Origin: Mobilibacterium timonense
GTDB lineage: Bacteria; Bacillota; Clostridia; Peptostreptococcales; Anaerovoracaceae
Assembly: GCF_900155555.1 (NCBI RefSeq)
Contig: NZ_FUHN01000007.1
Coordinates: forward strand, 372,073-436,072
Direction of reading: 5' to 3'
Length of the DNA stretch: 64,000 nt
Position 1 is the stretch's first letter; every line of letters begins with the position of its first letter. The position numbers and the translations under genes were made by a program. The notes below the pieces were generated by a model. That model was given only the letters and a program-made list of their open reading frames with translations. It was not told the DNA's origin and made no database searches. Positions 43,531 to 52,776 of this stretch are shown piece after piece.

Positions 43531-44082
43531 TTATACGGCCATTACTTCCTTGTCCTTGGCCGCGACCATCTCATCGATATCCTTGATGGCCTTGTCGACG
43601 GTCTTCTGGATATCGTTCATGGCGGACTTCACATCGTCCTCAGTGAGCTCTCCGTCCTTCTGCTGTTTCTTCAGCGCTTCGTTTTCTTCTCTTCTGACGT
43701 TTCTGATGGCGACCTTGGCTTCCTCGCCGTATTTCTTTACGCTCTTGGTCAGTTCCTTGCGCCTCTCCTCTGTAAGGGTAGGCATTGCCAGTCGGATGAC
43801 CTTCCCGTCGTTGCTTGGATTGATGCCGATGTTAGCTTCGTTGATGCCCTTCTCTATGTTCGAGATCGACTTCGGGTCGAACGGTGTGATCAGAAGGGTC
43901 CTCGGATCAGGCACGGAAACGTTCGCCAGTGCCTTGAGCGGAGTCGGAGATCCGTAATAATCCACCGTGACCCTGTCCAGGAGAGAAGGATTTGCCCTTC
44001 CCGCCCTTATCGTATTCAGGTTCTCCTTCAGGTTCTCTTTGGTCGCCCCGATCTTTTCTTCCAGTGTCTTCTTGCTGGCCAT
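43531..44082 (-). CDS. frr: Ribosome recycling factor
   Basis: A 183-residue protein that, with EF-G, splits post-termination ribosomes. The three-helix bundle pattern is clear: LNTIRAGRANPSLLDRVTVD, TPLKALANVSVPDPRTLLIT, IRLAMPTLTEERRKELTK and the VRREENEALKKQQKDGELTED region. ATG 44082 is preceded by GGAGG; the frame is open 14 codons upstream. It follows pyrH by 13 bp. Confidence 0.96.
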   Translation of the reverse strand: MASKKTLEEKIGATKENLKENLNTIRAGRANPSLLDRVTVDYYGSPTPLKALANVSVPDPRTLLITPFDPKSISNIEKGINEANIGINPSNDGKVIRLAMPTLTEERRKELTKSVKKYGEEAKVAIRNVRREENEALKKQQKDGELTEDDVKSAMNDIQKTVDKAIKDIDEMVAAKDKEVMAV

Positions 44083-44095
44083 TGTCTTACCTCCA

Positions 44096-44800
44096 TCAGT
44101 GAATAAGAGTACCGATATTCTCACCGTTGATAACTTTCATCATATTATGCCCCCCTCTGAGTCCGAAGACGTAGAGGTTGATGCCGTTGTCCTTGCAGAG
44201 GGTCGCCGCGGTGAGATCCATGACCCGCAGCTCCTTTTCCACTATATCCATGTAAGTCAGCTCCGTATACCTCTGAGCATCCGGATCCTCTTTCGGGTCG
44301 GCGGAGTAGACCGCGTCCACGTTCTTTGCCAGGAGGATCACTTCAGCTCCGATCTCGGCAGCTCTCAGTGCCGCCGTGGTGTCTGTGCTGAAAAAAGGAC
44401 TTCCCGTTCCGCAGCCGAAGATCACGACTTTGCCTTCTTTGAGGTAGTCCAGGGCTTTTCTCCTGGAATACCCTTCAGCCATGTCCCTGATCTCGATGGC
44501 AGTCATGACCTTGGCCTCGCATCCGATGGAAAGGAGCACATCCTGCAGTGCCAGAGAATTCATAACGGTGGCCAGCATGCCCATGTAGTCTGCAGTGGCT
44601 CTGTCAAGGCCTTCGCCTGTCCTTCCCCTGAAGAAGTTGCCCCCTCCGACTACGATGGCGACCTGCACTCCCAGATCGCTTATCTCCTTGATCTGCTTCG
44701 CAGTGTCCAGGGTGACCTCAGGGTTGACGCCGAATTTATCATCGCCCGCCAGTGCCTCCCCGCTGAGCTTTATGAGCACTTTTCTGTACTTGACCGCCAT
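44096..44800 (-). CDS. pyrH: UMP kinase
   Basis: A 234-residue bacterial UMP kinase (amino acid kinase fold) phosphorylating UMP to UDP. Motifs: [53 protein letters not shown] and [21 protein letters not shown] 44800 is preceded by AAGGAG; the upstream extension in frame is not native. In many Firmicutes rpsB-tsf precede pyrH; here thrS and sppA do. Confidence 0.96.
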   Translation of the reverse strand: MAVKYRKVLIKLSGEALAGDDKFGVNPEVTLDTAKQIKEISDLGVQVAIVVGGGNFFRGRTGEGLDRATADYMGMLATVMNSLALQDVLLSIGCEAKVMTAIEIRDMAEGYSRRKALDYLKEGKVVIFGCGTGSPFFSTDTTAALRAAEIGAEVILLAKNVDAVYSADPKEDPDAQRYTELTYMDIVEKELRVMDLTAATLCKDNGINLYVFGLRGGHNMMKVINGENIGTLIH

Positions 44801-44867
44801 ATGAATTCTCCTTTTCCGTATCTGTAAAAAAACTTGTGTCGTCACGCCTGTGTTATGTTTGCGTTAC

Positions 44868-46040
44868 CTATTTCCTGATCTGTGAGATGTACATGACCTG
44901 GAAAGAGGATCCGCCGCTGTTCACCAGCTCCATGGCCTGGCGGTACTGTCCGACTAGTGACGGGCCACCCGCTCCGAAGTATCCCAGAAGGGACTGGACG
45001 AAGGATTTGTCCTGTTCCTGAGCTATGTACTGGATGTCGCAGTCCTGCAGCTTGCTGTTCCTTCGGATCCTGTTGTAGAACTCCTTCTCGGTGCATATCT
45101 CGTCGATGAGTCCATTGCTCTTGGCCTGCTCGGCTGTATAGACTCTGCCATCCGCAAGAGCCTTCACCTGATCCACGGTCATGTGCCTTCCCTTGGCCAC
45201 GACATCCACGAACTGGCTGTATGCATCGTCTATCAGGCTCTGGAATATAGCCTTCTGTTCATCTGTCATAGGGCTGGTCGCAGAGCCCATGGCCTTGTTA
45301 GGCCCTGATGTGATGGTCTGGGTCTTGATGCCCAGCTTATCCAGGAGCCCGCTCACGTCGTAGAACGTCCCCATGGTGACGCCTATAGAACCGGTCCAGG
45401 CATTCCTGTTGGCGTAGATTCTGTTGCTCGGAGCCGCCACGTAATACCCGCCTGAACATGCCTGGCTCTCCATGTAAGTATACACAGGCCTCCCCGTCTT
45501 CTTGTATTCCAGGATCTTCTGGTACAGCTCATCTATGGCGTAGGACTCACCGCCCGGTGTGTTTATCCTCAGGACCAGAGCCTTGTTGTCCCTGTCCTTC
45601 TCCAGCTGATCGATGGAGTCCAGCAGGAACGACTGGTCGTAGGTGTTCTCGCTGAAATAGAATCCCGAGCTGTATCCCATGGTACCGTTCACATCCAGGA
45701 CGGCAATGTAGTCCTTCATGTAGTTTATCTTCTTGTAGCCATTGCTGTCCTTCCCCGGGTCTACAGAAAAGCGCCCTATGAAAAGGCCCCCCAGGAAGAG
45801 GAGGAAGCAGAGCAGGAACGCTATCCCTCTGCTTATGAGCTTTGGCTTCTTGCGTGATCTCCCGCCGGTAGCAGGATCACCTGTCGGAGCGGGACCGCCT
45901 CCCTCACCTCCGGTGCCCTTTTTTCCGACCGGGATCCACTGCCTTTTTTCCTGGTTCCTTATGCGGCCGTAGACCACCTGGGGCTCCTCGCGGCGTTCCT
46001 CGCCGCCGCGGTTCATGTTATCCGAATTGTTGTTTTCCAT
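44868..46040 (-). CDS. sppA: Signal peptide peptidase SppA (S49 family)
   Basis: About 390 residues. A Pro/Gly/Arg-rich cytoplasmic N terminus (1-65) precedes one membrane helix (GIAFLLCFLLFLGGLFIG) and then an S49 protease domain. The catalytic Ser is in ESQACSGGYYVAAP and the general-base Lys in TSGPNKAMGSA, matching the Bacillus-type Ser/Lys dyad. It degrades leftover signal peptides in the membrane. The long charged N-terminal region is unusual. A GTG at 46055 overlaps the thrS stop, but ATG 46040 with GGGAGA upstream is preferred. Confidence 0.9.
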   Translation of the reverse strand: MENNNSDNMNRGGEERREEPQVVYGRIRNQEKRQWIPVGKKGTGGEGGGPAPTGDPATGGRSRKKPKLISRGIAFLLCFLLFLGGLFIGRFSVDPGKDSNGYKKINYMKDYIAVLDVNGTMGYSSGFYFSENTYDQSFLLDSIDQLEKDRDNKALVLRINTPGGESYAIDELYQKILEYKKTGRPVYTYMESQACSGGYYVAAPSNRIYANRNAWTGSIGVTMGTFYDVSGLLDKLGIKTQTITSGPNKAMGSATSPMTDEQKAIFQSLIDDAYSQFVDVVAKGRHMTVDQVKALADGRVYTAEQAKSNGLIDEICTEKEFYNRIRRNSKLQDCDIQYIAQEQDKSFVQSLLGYFGAGGPSLVGQYRQAMELVNSGGSSFQVMYISQIRK

Positions 46041-46051
46041 ATCTCTCCCGA

Positions 46052-47791
46052 TCACAGAGCCTTGGTTTCGATCTCTTCCACGAGCTTGGCTATAAAGTCG
46101 TCAACGCTCATGGATCCGAGGTCACCTGCCTTTCCGGATCTCACGGACAGAGTTCCGTCCTGAGCCTCCTTCTCACCTATGACGCACATGTAGGAATCCC
46201 TGGCGTTTCTGGACTCTCTGATCTTGTATCCGATCTTTTCGTTCCTGTAGTCGGTCTCGACTCTAAGGCCGGCGGCCTCACACTTCTCTCTTACCTGCTC
46301 GGCATACTCATCGGAAGCGTCTGTTACGGTCATGAGCTTCACCTGTACAGGCGCCAGCCAGAGCGGGAACTTGCCCGCGAAGTGCTCGGTGAGCATTCCG
46401 ATGAACCTCTCCACGGAACCCATGATGGCTCTGTGGATCATGATAGGTCTGTGCTTTTCTCCGTCCGGTCCGATGTACGACATGTCGAAGCGCTGAGGCA
46501 TCTGGAAGTCCAGCTGGATGGTGCCGCACTGCCATGTCCTCCCGAGGGAATCCTCCAGGTGGAAGTCCAGCTTAGGTCCGTAGAATGCACCATCGCCCTC
46601 ATTTACCACATATTCTTTGCCGATGGACTCGATGGCCACTCTCAAAGCGTCCTCAGCTGCATCCCACTCGGAGATCTCGCCCATAAAGTCGTCCGGACGG
46701 GTGGACAGCTCAACGTGATACTTGAAGTTGAACACCTTGTAGAAGCTGTCGATGAGCTGAATGACCTTCACAAGCTCGTCGGTCACCTGGTCAGGCGTCA
46801 TGTAGATGTGGGCATCGTCCTGGAAAAAGGTCCTTACCCTCATCAGTCCATGAAGCGCTCCGGAGAGTTCGTGTCTGTGCACCTGTCCCATCTCAGCGTA
46901 TCTGATAGGGAGCTCCCTGTAGGAGTGGGACTTGTTCTTGTACACCAGGATGGAACCAGGGCAGTTCATAGGCTTGATGGCGTACTCCTGATCGTCTATC
47001 TCAGTGAAGTACATGTTGTCCTTGTAGTGATCCCAGTGACCTGAAGTCTTCCACAGCTCCTCGTTCAGGATCAGCGGAGTGAGGATCTCCTGATATCCGG
47101 CCTTCCAGTGAATCTCCTTCCAGAAGCTCTGCAGCTGGTTCCTGATGATCATGCCCTTAGGAAGGAAGAACGGGAAACCCGGACCTGCCTCGGACACCAT
47201 AAAGAGCTCCATCTCCTTGCCGATCTTCCTGTGGTCTCTCTTCTTTGCTTCCTCCAGTTTGTCCAGGTAGTCCTTCAGCTCTTCCTGAGTCGGGAAGGAT
47301 GTTCCGTAGATCCTCTGGAGCATCTTGTTATCGGAATCTCCTCTCCAGTATGCGCCTGCAACGCTCTGAAGCTTGTATGCCTTGATCTGGCCTGTGGACT
47401 CCATGTGAGGTCCTGCGCACAGATCCGTGAAGTCACCCTGCTTGTAGAAGGAGATCGTCTCCCCTTCAGGAATGTCTCCTATGAGCTCCACCTTGTACGG
47501 CTCATCCCTGTCTTCCATGAACTTGATCGCCTCATCCCTCGAAAGCTCGAATCTCTCGATAGGATATCCGGCCTTGATGATCTTCTTCATCTCCTTGGTG
47601 ATGGCCTGGAGATCTTCATCCGTGAACTTGTGATCAAGATCGAAGTCATAGTAAAATCCGTTGTCGATGGCGGGGCCGATCGCCAGCTTCGCTTCCGGCC
47701 ACAGTCTCTTCACGGCCTGAGCCATGATATGAGACGTGGTGTGTCTGTATTTATCTCTATCTTCCTTGTTGGAAAAATCAACCTTTGCCAT
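46052..47791 (-). CDS. thrS: Threonyl-tRNA synthetase without TGS domain
   Basis: A 579-residue class II synthetase charging tRNA-Thr. It starts directly at the editing domain (RHTTSHIMAQAVKRLWPEA, His17 and His21; TDLCAGPHMESTG holds the other editing residues) and lacks the roughly 60-residue TGS domain of the common form. The catalytic core is complete: MNCPGSILVYKNKSHSYREL, motif 2 RVRTFFQDDAHIYMT and motif 3 HRAIMGSVERFIGMLTEHF, followed by the anticodon-binding domain. Upstream is TAAGGAG and a -10 TATAAT at 47858-47853. The 98-bp leader is too short for a T-box. Confidence 0.94.
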   Translation of the reverse strand: MAKVDFSNKEDRDKYRHTTSHIMAQAVKRLWPEAKLAIGPAIDNGFYYDFDLDHKFTDEDLQAITKEMKKIIKAGYPIERFELSRDEAIKFMEDRDEPYKVELIGDIPEGETISFYKQGDFTDLCAGPHMESTGQIKAYKLQSVAGAYWRGDSDNKMLQRIYGTSFPTQEELKDYLDKLEEAKKRDHRKIGKEMELFMVSEAGPGFPFFLPKGMIIRNQLQSFWKEIHWKAGYQEILTPLILNEELWKTSGHWDHYKDNMYFTEIDDQEYAIKPMNCPGSILVYKNKSHSYRELPIRYAEMGQVHRHELSGALHGLMRVRTFFQDDAHIYMTPDQVTDELVKVIQLIDSFYKVFNFKYHVELSTRPDDFMGEISEWDAAEDALRVAIESIGKEYVVNEGDGAFYGPKLDFHLEDSLGRTWQCGTIQLDFQMPQRFDMSYIGPDGEKHRPIMIHRAIMGSVERFIGMLTEHFAGKFPLWLAPVQVKLMTVTDASDEYAEQVREKCEAAGLRVETDYRNEKIGYKIRESRNARDSYMCVIGEKEAQDGTLSVRSGKAGDLGSMSVDDFIAKLVEEIETKAL

Positions 47792-47852
47792 AATAATCTC
47801 CTTAAAATATATATCAAGAGCGCCTTGCGGCGTCCAAAGCCTGCACGGTGAA

Positions 47853-47858
47853 ATTATA
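47853..47858 (-). promoter_or_regulatory. Probable -10 box of thrS
   Basis: TATAAT on the minus strand, about 60 bp before the thrS ATG. No good -35 hexamer is present at 16-18 bp, so the promoter may be weak or activator-dependent. A small CGCC-GCAA-GGCG hairpin follows in the leader. Confidence 0.4.
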
Positions 47859-47889
47859 CCATCTTTATTCTGTCAGTTCCATGAAGTGG

Positions 47890-48417
47890 CTATTTCCTTC
47901 TTGTATATCCGAAGAGCCATCCGCAGACTCCTCCTACGACGACCCCTGCGGCTAGAGATGGCAGCATGCTCTTGTCTCCCAGTACGGCGACCAGTAGTCC
48001 TGCGGCGAACCCGATGATCGTGCCTATCTCTGTGAAGTAATACAGAACATCTCCCTTTCCGTCCTTGCCTCCTGTGATCATGGATGACCTCATGGCCTTG
48101 ACGGAGCTCAGGATGCCCCCGACGACAAGGGCGGCTATGCCGATGATCAGTCCGCTGTTCCCCTTGAGATGGACGGTGCCCATCTGAACGAGTGGGAGCC
48201 ATACGATGGCGAAAAATATAAATATCAGACCCGGTACGCTTGGTGCCGGCTGTTTTTCTCCTCTTCTTCTCGTGTTGTGGACCCTCTGCAGACTCGGTGT
48301 GTCTCTCCTGCCACCCTTATTGCCGTCACCGGCCTTTTTTTTCCTGGCAGTCCCTCCGGAGCCAGCACTCTTCAGCTCGTCCTTGTAATGGTAGTTGCTG
48401 TTTTTCTTTCCTGCCAT
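47890..48417 (-). CDS. Membrane protein with basic N terminus, unknown function
   Basis: A 175-residue protein: a very basic, glycine-rich cytoplasmic region (1-60, with ARKKKAGDGNKGGRR), then four predicted helices (about 64-80, 87-105, 125-147 and 150-168) and a short basic tail. No domain recognised. It follows thiI by 29 bp and appears to be the last gene of the rny/iscS/thiI stretch. Confidence 0.6.
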   Translation of the reverse strand: MAGKKNSNYHYKDELKSAGSGGTARKKKAGDGNKGGRRDTPSLQRVHNTRRRGEKQPAPSVPGLIFIFFAIVWLPLVQMGTVHLKGNSGLIIGIAALVVGGILSSVKAMRSSMITGGKDGKGDVLYYFTEIGTIIGFAAGLLVAVLGDKSMLPSLAAGVVVGGVCGWLFGYTRRK

Positions 48418-48446
48418 CTTTTTACTCCTTATCCTGCGTGACCCTG

Positions 48447-49649
48447 CTACACGATCTCGCTCGGTTTGATCTCCACGATCTCATCTGAATCGACAGCCGC
48501 CTTGACGAGTCCCTCTACGTCAAGTGCTGATTCCGATTTCTGTATCCTGTCCAGCTTCGGCTTTGTCACCGGATGCTTTGGCAGGAATACCGTACAGCAG
48601 TCCTCATAAGGCTGAATGGAAAGGTCGTATGTGCCTATTTCCTTCGCCTTGTCCATAATGTCCACCTTGTCCATCGCGATGAGGGGGCGCATGACCGGCA
48701 TGTCCACGACGCTGTCTGTCACCACAAGTGCCTCAACAGTCTGGCTTGCCACCTGGCCAAGATCCTCTCCAGTGATCAGCATCATGTTCTTCGTCTTTTT
48801 CGCCACTTCCTCGGCTATCCTCATCATGAACCGCCTGACGAGGATAGTCGTCTCGTCCTCAGGGCAGTTCTTTACGATCTCTTCCTGGATAGGGAGAAGG
48901 TTTATCACGTGCATGGTGATGGTCCCCATGTACCCGGCTAGAACTCTGCAGAGGTCCTCGACCTTTCTCTGTGCTCTCTTGCTAGTATAAGGATACGAAT
49001 GGAAGTGGATCGCCTCGATCCTCATCCCGCGCTTGGCCATCATGAACGCAGCCACCGGGCTGTCGATGCCTCCGGACATCAGGATCAGACCTTTTCCATT
49101 GGTACCAAGAGGAAGCCCTCCGAAGCCCTTGATCTTGTCTCTGTAGATATATGCAGCCTCTCTTCTCACGTCGACGAAAAGCTTCAGGTCAGGCTCGTGA
49201 ACGTCCACCCTGATATCCGGTACCCCGGACAGAATGGAGCCTCCCACCATCGCACCGATCTCCGGAGACTGGACGGGAAATGACTTATCTGCCCTCTTGG
49301 CCTTGACTTTGAAGGTCCTGATATCTTCTTCTCTTCTAAGATCCCTGACGAAAGCCGCTGCCGCCTCCCCTATGGCGTCCATATCTTTCTCGACGCTGAT
49401 GGCCGGGCTGACAGTTGCCACTCCGAATACCTTTGAAAGCTTTCTCACCGCATCATCTACCGGAACATCACCGCCGATGCGTACCAGCATCAGTCCGCCG
49501 TTCCAGTGGGAGTCATTGTCCCAGCAGGCTATGGCATTTCTGACTCTTTCCAGCAGGACCCTCTCGAAATAAGGCTTGTTCATGCCCTTGAGAGCGACCT
49601 CGCCGCATCTCACTATGTACAATCTGCTGTTTTCACTGTTCAAATTCAA
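48447..49649 (-). CDS. thiI: tRNA uracil 4-sulfurtransferase ThiI
   Basis: A 400-residue enzyme forming 4-thiouridine in tRNA. An N-terminal ferredoxin-like and THUMP region (1-165) is followed by the PP-loop ATPase domain with LILMSGGIDSPVAAFMMAKRG. It ends after the PP-loop domain and lacks the rhodanese extension of the E. coli protein, as is usual in Firmicutes. The start is TTG 49649 with AGGAGAG about six bases upstream. Its sulfur donor is encoded immediately upstream: the cysteine desulfurase gene ends 11 bp before. Confidence 0.95.
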   Translation of the reverse strand: MNLNSENSRLYIVRCGEVALKGMNKPYFERVLLERVRNAIACWDNDSHWNGGLMLVRIGGDVPVDDAVRKLSKVFGVATVSPAISVEKDMDAIGEAAAAFVRDLRREEDIRTFKVKAKRADKSFPVQSPEIGAMVGGSILSGVPDIRVDVHEPDLKLFVDVRREAAYIYRDKIKGFGGLPLGTNGKGLILMSGGIDSPVAAFMMAKRGMRIEAIHFHSYPYTSKRAQRKVEDLCRVLAGYMGTITMHVINLLPIQEEIVKNCPEDETTILVRRFMMRIAEEVAKKTKNMMLITGEDLGQVASQTVEALVVTDSVVDMPVMRPLIAMDKVDIMDKAKEIGTYDLSIQPYEDCCTVFLPKHPVTKPKLDRIQKSESALDVEGLVKAAVDSDEIVEIKPSEIV

Positions 49650-49660
49650 ATCAAACTCTC

Positions 49661-50845
49661 CTATCTGAAGCTTCCGAGCCTGCGGAACCTCTCCACGGCC
49701 TCTGCGGTCTTCCGGATCACCACATCCATCTCCTGGATGGTATTGAAATGGCTGAAGCTGTACCTTACCGCTCCCTCGATCTCCTTGTGGGACCTTCCCA
49801 TGGCGGTCAGGACGTGACTGTCTCCCGCGTTGTTGGAATGACAGGCTGACCCCGTCGATACAAAGATCTGGTCCTGCTCAAGCGTATGAAGTATGACTTC
49901 TCCTCTCACTCCCTCGAAGGAGATATTGAGGACCGACGGACATCTCCTTCCCGGCTCGTCCAGCGTGGTCCCGGTGACTGACGGCCCGTTCAGCCGGATA
50001 TCTTTTATCTCCGTCGACAGTCCATTATAAAGGTATTCATTGAGCTCGGAAAGTTTTTTATTATTTTCTTCCAGTTCACCGCACGACATCTCCGCCGCCA
50101 GGCCCATGCCAGCGATCCCCGGCACGTTCTCAGTACCGGAGCGAAGCCCTCTTTCCTGTCCGCCTCCGGTGATGAATGGAGGAATGTCTATTCCCTTTTT
50201 TATATACAGCGCACCGATCCCCTTCGGTCCGTGGAACTTGTGTCCGCTTATTGAGATGAGGTCGAAGTCCTCACGTCTCAGGTCGATCTTGCCAAATGCC
50301 TGAACAGCATCCGTATGAAAAAGGATCTTCTGGCCGTGTTTTTCCGCGAATGCACGCGTCATCGCGCAGGCATCCTTCACCGGCTGGATGGCTCCTGTCT
50401 CGTTGTTCACGGTCATCATGGATACCAGAACGGTGCTCTCGTCGAGCTCGTCTCTTAGCTGATCAAGATCAGCGACCCCGTTCTTGTCCACGCCTATTTC
50501 TGCGACATCCCAGCCATCCTCTCTGAGCCTCATGGCAGTCTGGATGACGGCAGGATGTTCAACGGCTGTGATAATGATTTTGTTCCCCCGCCTCCGAAGC
50601 TTCCTCGTACCGGACATGAGCGCCATGTTGTCGCTCTCCGTTCCGCAGGACGTGATCACCACTTTTCCACCTGTTGGAAAACATGATCCGAGCTGAGACG
50701 CGGCTTTGCGAAGTATTTCCGATCCGTCGAACCCCAGTTCATGAAGTGAGCTCGGGTTTCCGAAGTGATTTCTCGCTATGTCTGCCATCAGATCTGTGAC
50801 CTGATCGTACTGTCTGGTGGTGGAACTGTTATCAAGGTAGATCAT
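49661..50845 (-). CDS. Cysteine desulfurase (NifS/IscS family)
   Basis: A 394-residue PLP enzyme that takes sulfur from cysteine as a persulfide. Motifs: MIYLDNSSTTRQYDQV, FHTDAVQAFGKIDL, the PLP lysine in ISGHKFHGPKGIGALYIKKG and the catalytic cysteine loop VSTGSACHSNNAG. Placement directly before thiI means it most likely serves tRNA thiolation (the NifZ/ThiI pairing) rather than general Fe-S assembly, since no iscU-like gene is adjacent. Confidence 0.94.
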   Translation of the reverse strand: MIYLDNSSTTRQYDQVTDLMADIARNHFGNPSSLHELGFDGSEILRKAASQLGSCFPTGGKVVITSCGTESDNMALMSGTRKLRRRGNKIIITAVEHPAVIQTAMRLREDGWDVAEIGVDKNGVADLDQLRDELDESTVLVSMMTVNNETGAIQPVKDACAMTRAFAEKHGQKILFHTDAVQAFGKIDLRREDFDLISISGHKFHGPKGIGALYIKKGIDIPPFITGGGQERGLRSGTENVPGIAGMGLAAEMSCGELEENNKKLSELNEYLYNGLSTEIKDIRLNGPSVTGTTLDEPGRRCPSVLNISFEGVRGEVILHTLEQDQIFVSTGSACHSNNAGDSHVLTAMGRSHKEIEGAVRYSFSHFNTIQEMDVVIRKTAEAVERFRRLGSFR

Positions 50846-50913
50846 CAGATGATTTTCCTTCCTTCCCTTGTAAACAAAAAGCCCTCCCGCACTTAGGAGA
50901 GCTTGTGAATGGC

Positions 50914-52452
50914 CTATTTTGCGTAGTCAACCGCTCTAGTCTCCCTGATGACATTGACCTTGATGTGACCAGGATACTCCAGCTCGGACTCGATCTTCTT
51001 TGCAACATCCCTTGCCAGCATCGGTACTTCGTTGTCTTTGACCTGATTTGGCTTGACGATGATCCTGATCTCACGTCCTGCCTGGATGGCGTAGGATCTT
51101 TCAACGCCCTTCGTGGAGTTGGCGATCTCTTCCAGAGTCTCCAGACGCTTGATGTAGGACTCGAGAGTCTCTCTCCTGGCGCCAGGTCTGGCGGCACTAA
51201 GGGCATCAGCTGCAGAAACGAGCACGGCTTCCATAGTGGTGGCTTCCACATCTCCGTGATGAGCCTCTACGGCGTTGATCACCTTCCATGGCTCCTTGTA
51301 CTTCTTGCAGATGTTAACTCCTATCTCGACGTGAGTACCTTCGACCTCGTGGTCTATGGACTTTCCTATATCGTGTAGAAGTCCTGCCCTCTTGGCAAGG
51401 CGGGTATCGAATCCAAGCTCGCTGGCCATGATGCCTGCAAGTTGTGATACCTCGACTGAATGCATGAGCACGTTCTGTCCGTACGAAGTCCTGTATTTCA
51501 GACGTCCAAGCAGCTTTACAAGCTCTGGGTTCAGGTTGTGTACTCCTGTCTCGAAGCAGGCCTTCTCGCCCTCCTCCTTGATGATGTTGTTCACTTCCTT
51601 CGTCGACTTCTGGACCATCTCCTCGATCCTGGCCGGATGGATACGTCCATCAACGATGAGCTTCTCGAGCGTAAGTTTGGCTATCTCCCTCCTGATAGGA
51701 TCGAAGCCTGAAAGTATGACAGCCTCAGGTGTATCATCGATGATCAAATCTACACCGGTGAGGGTCTCTATTGCTCTGATGTTTCTTCCCTCACGTCCGA
51801 TGATCCTTCCCTTCATGTCGTCGTTCGGGAGCTGAACGACGGAGACGGTGGATTCTGCCACCTGGTCGGCAGCGCATCTCTGAATGGCAAGCGTGATTAT
51901 GTTCTTTGCTCTCTTGTCTGCCTCCTCCTTGGCCTCTGCCTCCACCTGAGCGATCATTGCGGAAGCATCCTTGCGGACATCCTTCTCTATCTCCTCCAGC
52001 AGAAGGTGCCTGGCCTCTTCCCTGGAGTATCCCGAGATCTTCTCAAGTTCGGCCACCTGCTTCTGCAGGTATTCATCTATCTCCTTGTGCTTTTCGTTCA
52101 TCGAGTGCTCTTTCTTGGTGAGCTCCTGCTCCCTGCGCTCGATGCCGCTGAGCTTGCGGTCGATGTTTTCTTCTTTTCCCTGAATTCTCTTTTCGGTCTT
52201 GTTTATCTCGTTTCTTCTGTCACGGATCTCCCTCTCAACATCGGATCTCAGCTTGTGAGCCTCCTCCTTTGCTTCCAGGATCTTCTCCTTTTTTACATTT
52301 TCCGCTGAATTCTCAGCGTCCAGCAGGATATTCTGGGCCTTCTGCTCAGCACTTCCGATCTCTTTCTCACCGATGGATTTGCGCAGCAGATATCCCACGA
52401 ACAGACCAACTACGAGAGCAACAAGTCCGGCAATAATTGCAGATATTGTCAT
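50914..52452 (-). CDS. rny: Ribonuclease Y
   Basis: A 512-residue membrane-anchored endoribonuclease that initiates mRNA decay in Firmicutes. N-terminal helix ([21 protein letters not shown]), a long coiled coil (about 30-190), KH domain ([20 protein letters not shown]) and HD domain ([21 protein letters not shown]). Length and order are typical. It has a strong promoter at 52611-52639 and a leader of about 150 nt. Confidence 0.97.
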   Translation of the reverse strand: MTISAIIAGLVALVVGLFVGYLLRKSIGEKEIGSAEQKAQNILLDAENSAENVKKEKILEAKEEAHKLRSDVEREIRDRRNEINKTEKRIQGKEENIDRKLSGIERREQELTKKEHSMNEKHKEIDEYLQKQVAELEKISGYSREEARHLLLEEIEKDVRKDASAMIAQVEAEAKEEADKRAKNIITLAIQRCAADQVAESTVSVVQLPNDDMKGRIIGREGRNIRAIETLTGVDLIIDDTPEAVILSGFDPIRREIAKLTLEKLIVDGRIHPARIEEMVQKSTKEVNNIIKEEGEKACFETGVHNLNPELVKLLGRLKYRTSYGQNVLMHSVEVSQLAGIMASELGFDTRLAKRAGLLHDIGKSIDHEVEGTHVEIGVNICKKYKEPWKVINAVEAHHGDVEATTMEAVLVSAADALSAARPGARRETLESYIKRLETLEEIANSTKGVERSYAIQAGREIRIIVKPNQVKDNEVPMLARDVAKKIESELEYPGHIKVNVIRETRAVDYAK

Positions 52453-52610
52453 CTTGTTCTCCTTTTCTGATTCTATATATTATCCGACCTAACCACCTTA
52501 ACGGGTAAACAACAGGTCAAAACAGACTATAGTCATACGGACCCGTTATGTTCAACTCCGCTGAATTCATGTGAATACACGGTGATTAAATTGCATAAAT
52601 AAACCAATTA
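52453..52610 (-). other. Long, possibly structured leader of rny
   Basis: About 150 nt lie between the predicted transcription start (near 52604) and the rny ATG. It contains inverted repeats AACGGGT...ACCCGTT and a small palindrome GACTATAGTC. No known riboswitch recognised. Confidence 0.4.
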
Positions 52611-52639
52611 ATTATACGTTATCCCGCCGTTTACGTCAA
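52611..52639 (-). promoter_or_regulatory. Strong sigma-A promoter of rny
   Basis: On the minus strand, TTGACG (52639-52634) and TATAAT (52616-52611) are separated by exactly 17 bp, close to consensus. Confidence 0.82.
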
Positions 52640-52707
52640 TAAAACGAATAGCCCCAACTGTAAGCGTGATAACTATCGTACGGCACTCGACCACATATCG
52701 AAACGCA

Positions 52708-52738
52708 GAAAAAAAGCGCCACACAAATGTGCAGCGCT
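52708..52738 (-). terminator. Terminator of the POT transporter gene
   Basis: An 11-bp stem with two G-T pairs (52715-52738), followed on the minus strand by seven T residues, 38 bases after the transporter stop. Confidence 0.88.
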
Positions 52739-52776
52739 CTCTTTGATTGTCTGTTCAACAGTATAAGACAAATGTC

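Noticed and set aside
47792-47889. T-box riboswitch upstream of thrS
   Set aside because: The gap is only about 98 bp and contains no T-box sequence (AGGGTGG with ACCGCG) or terminator pair.
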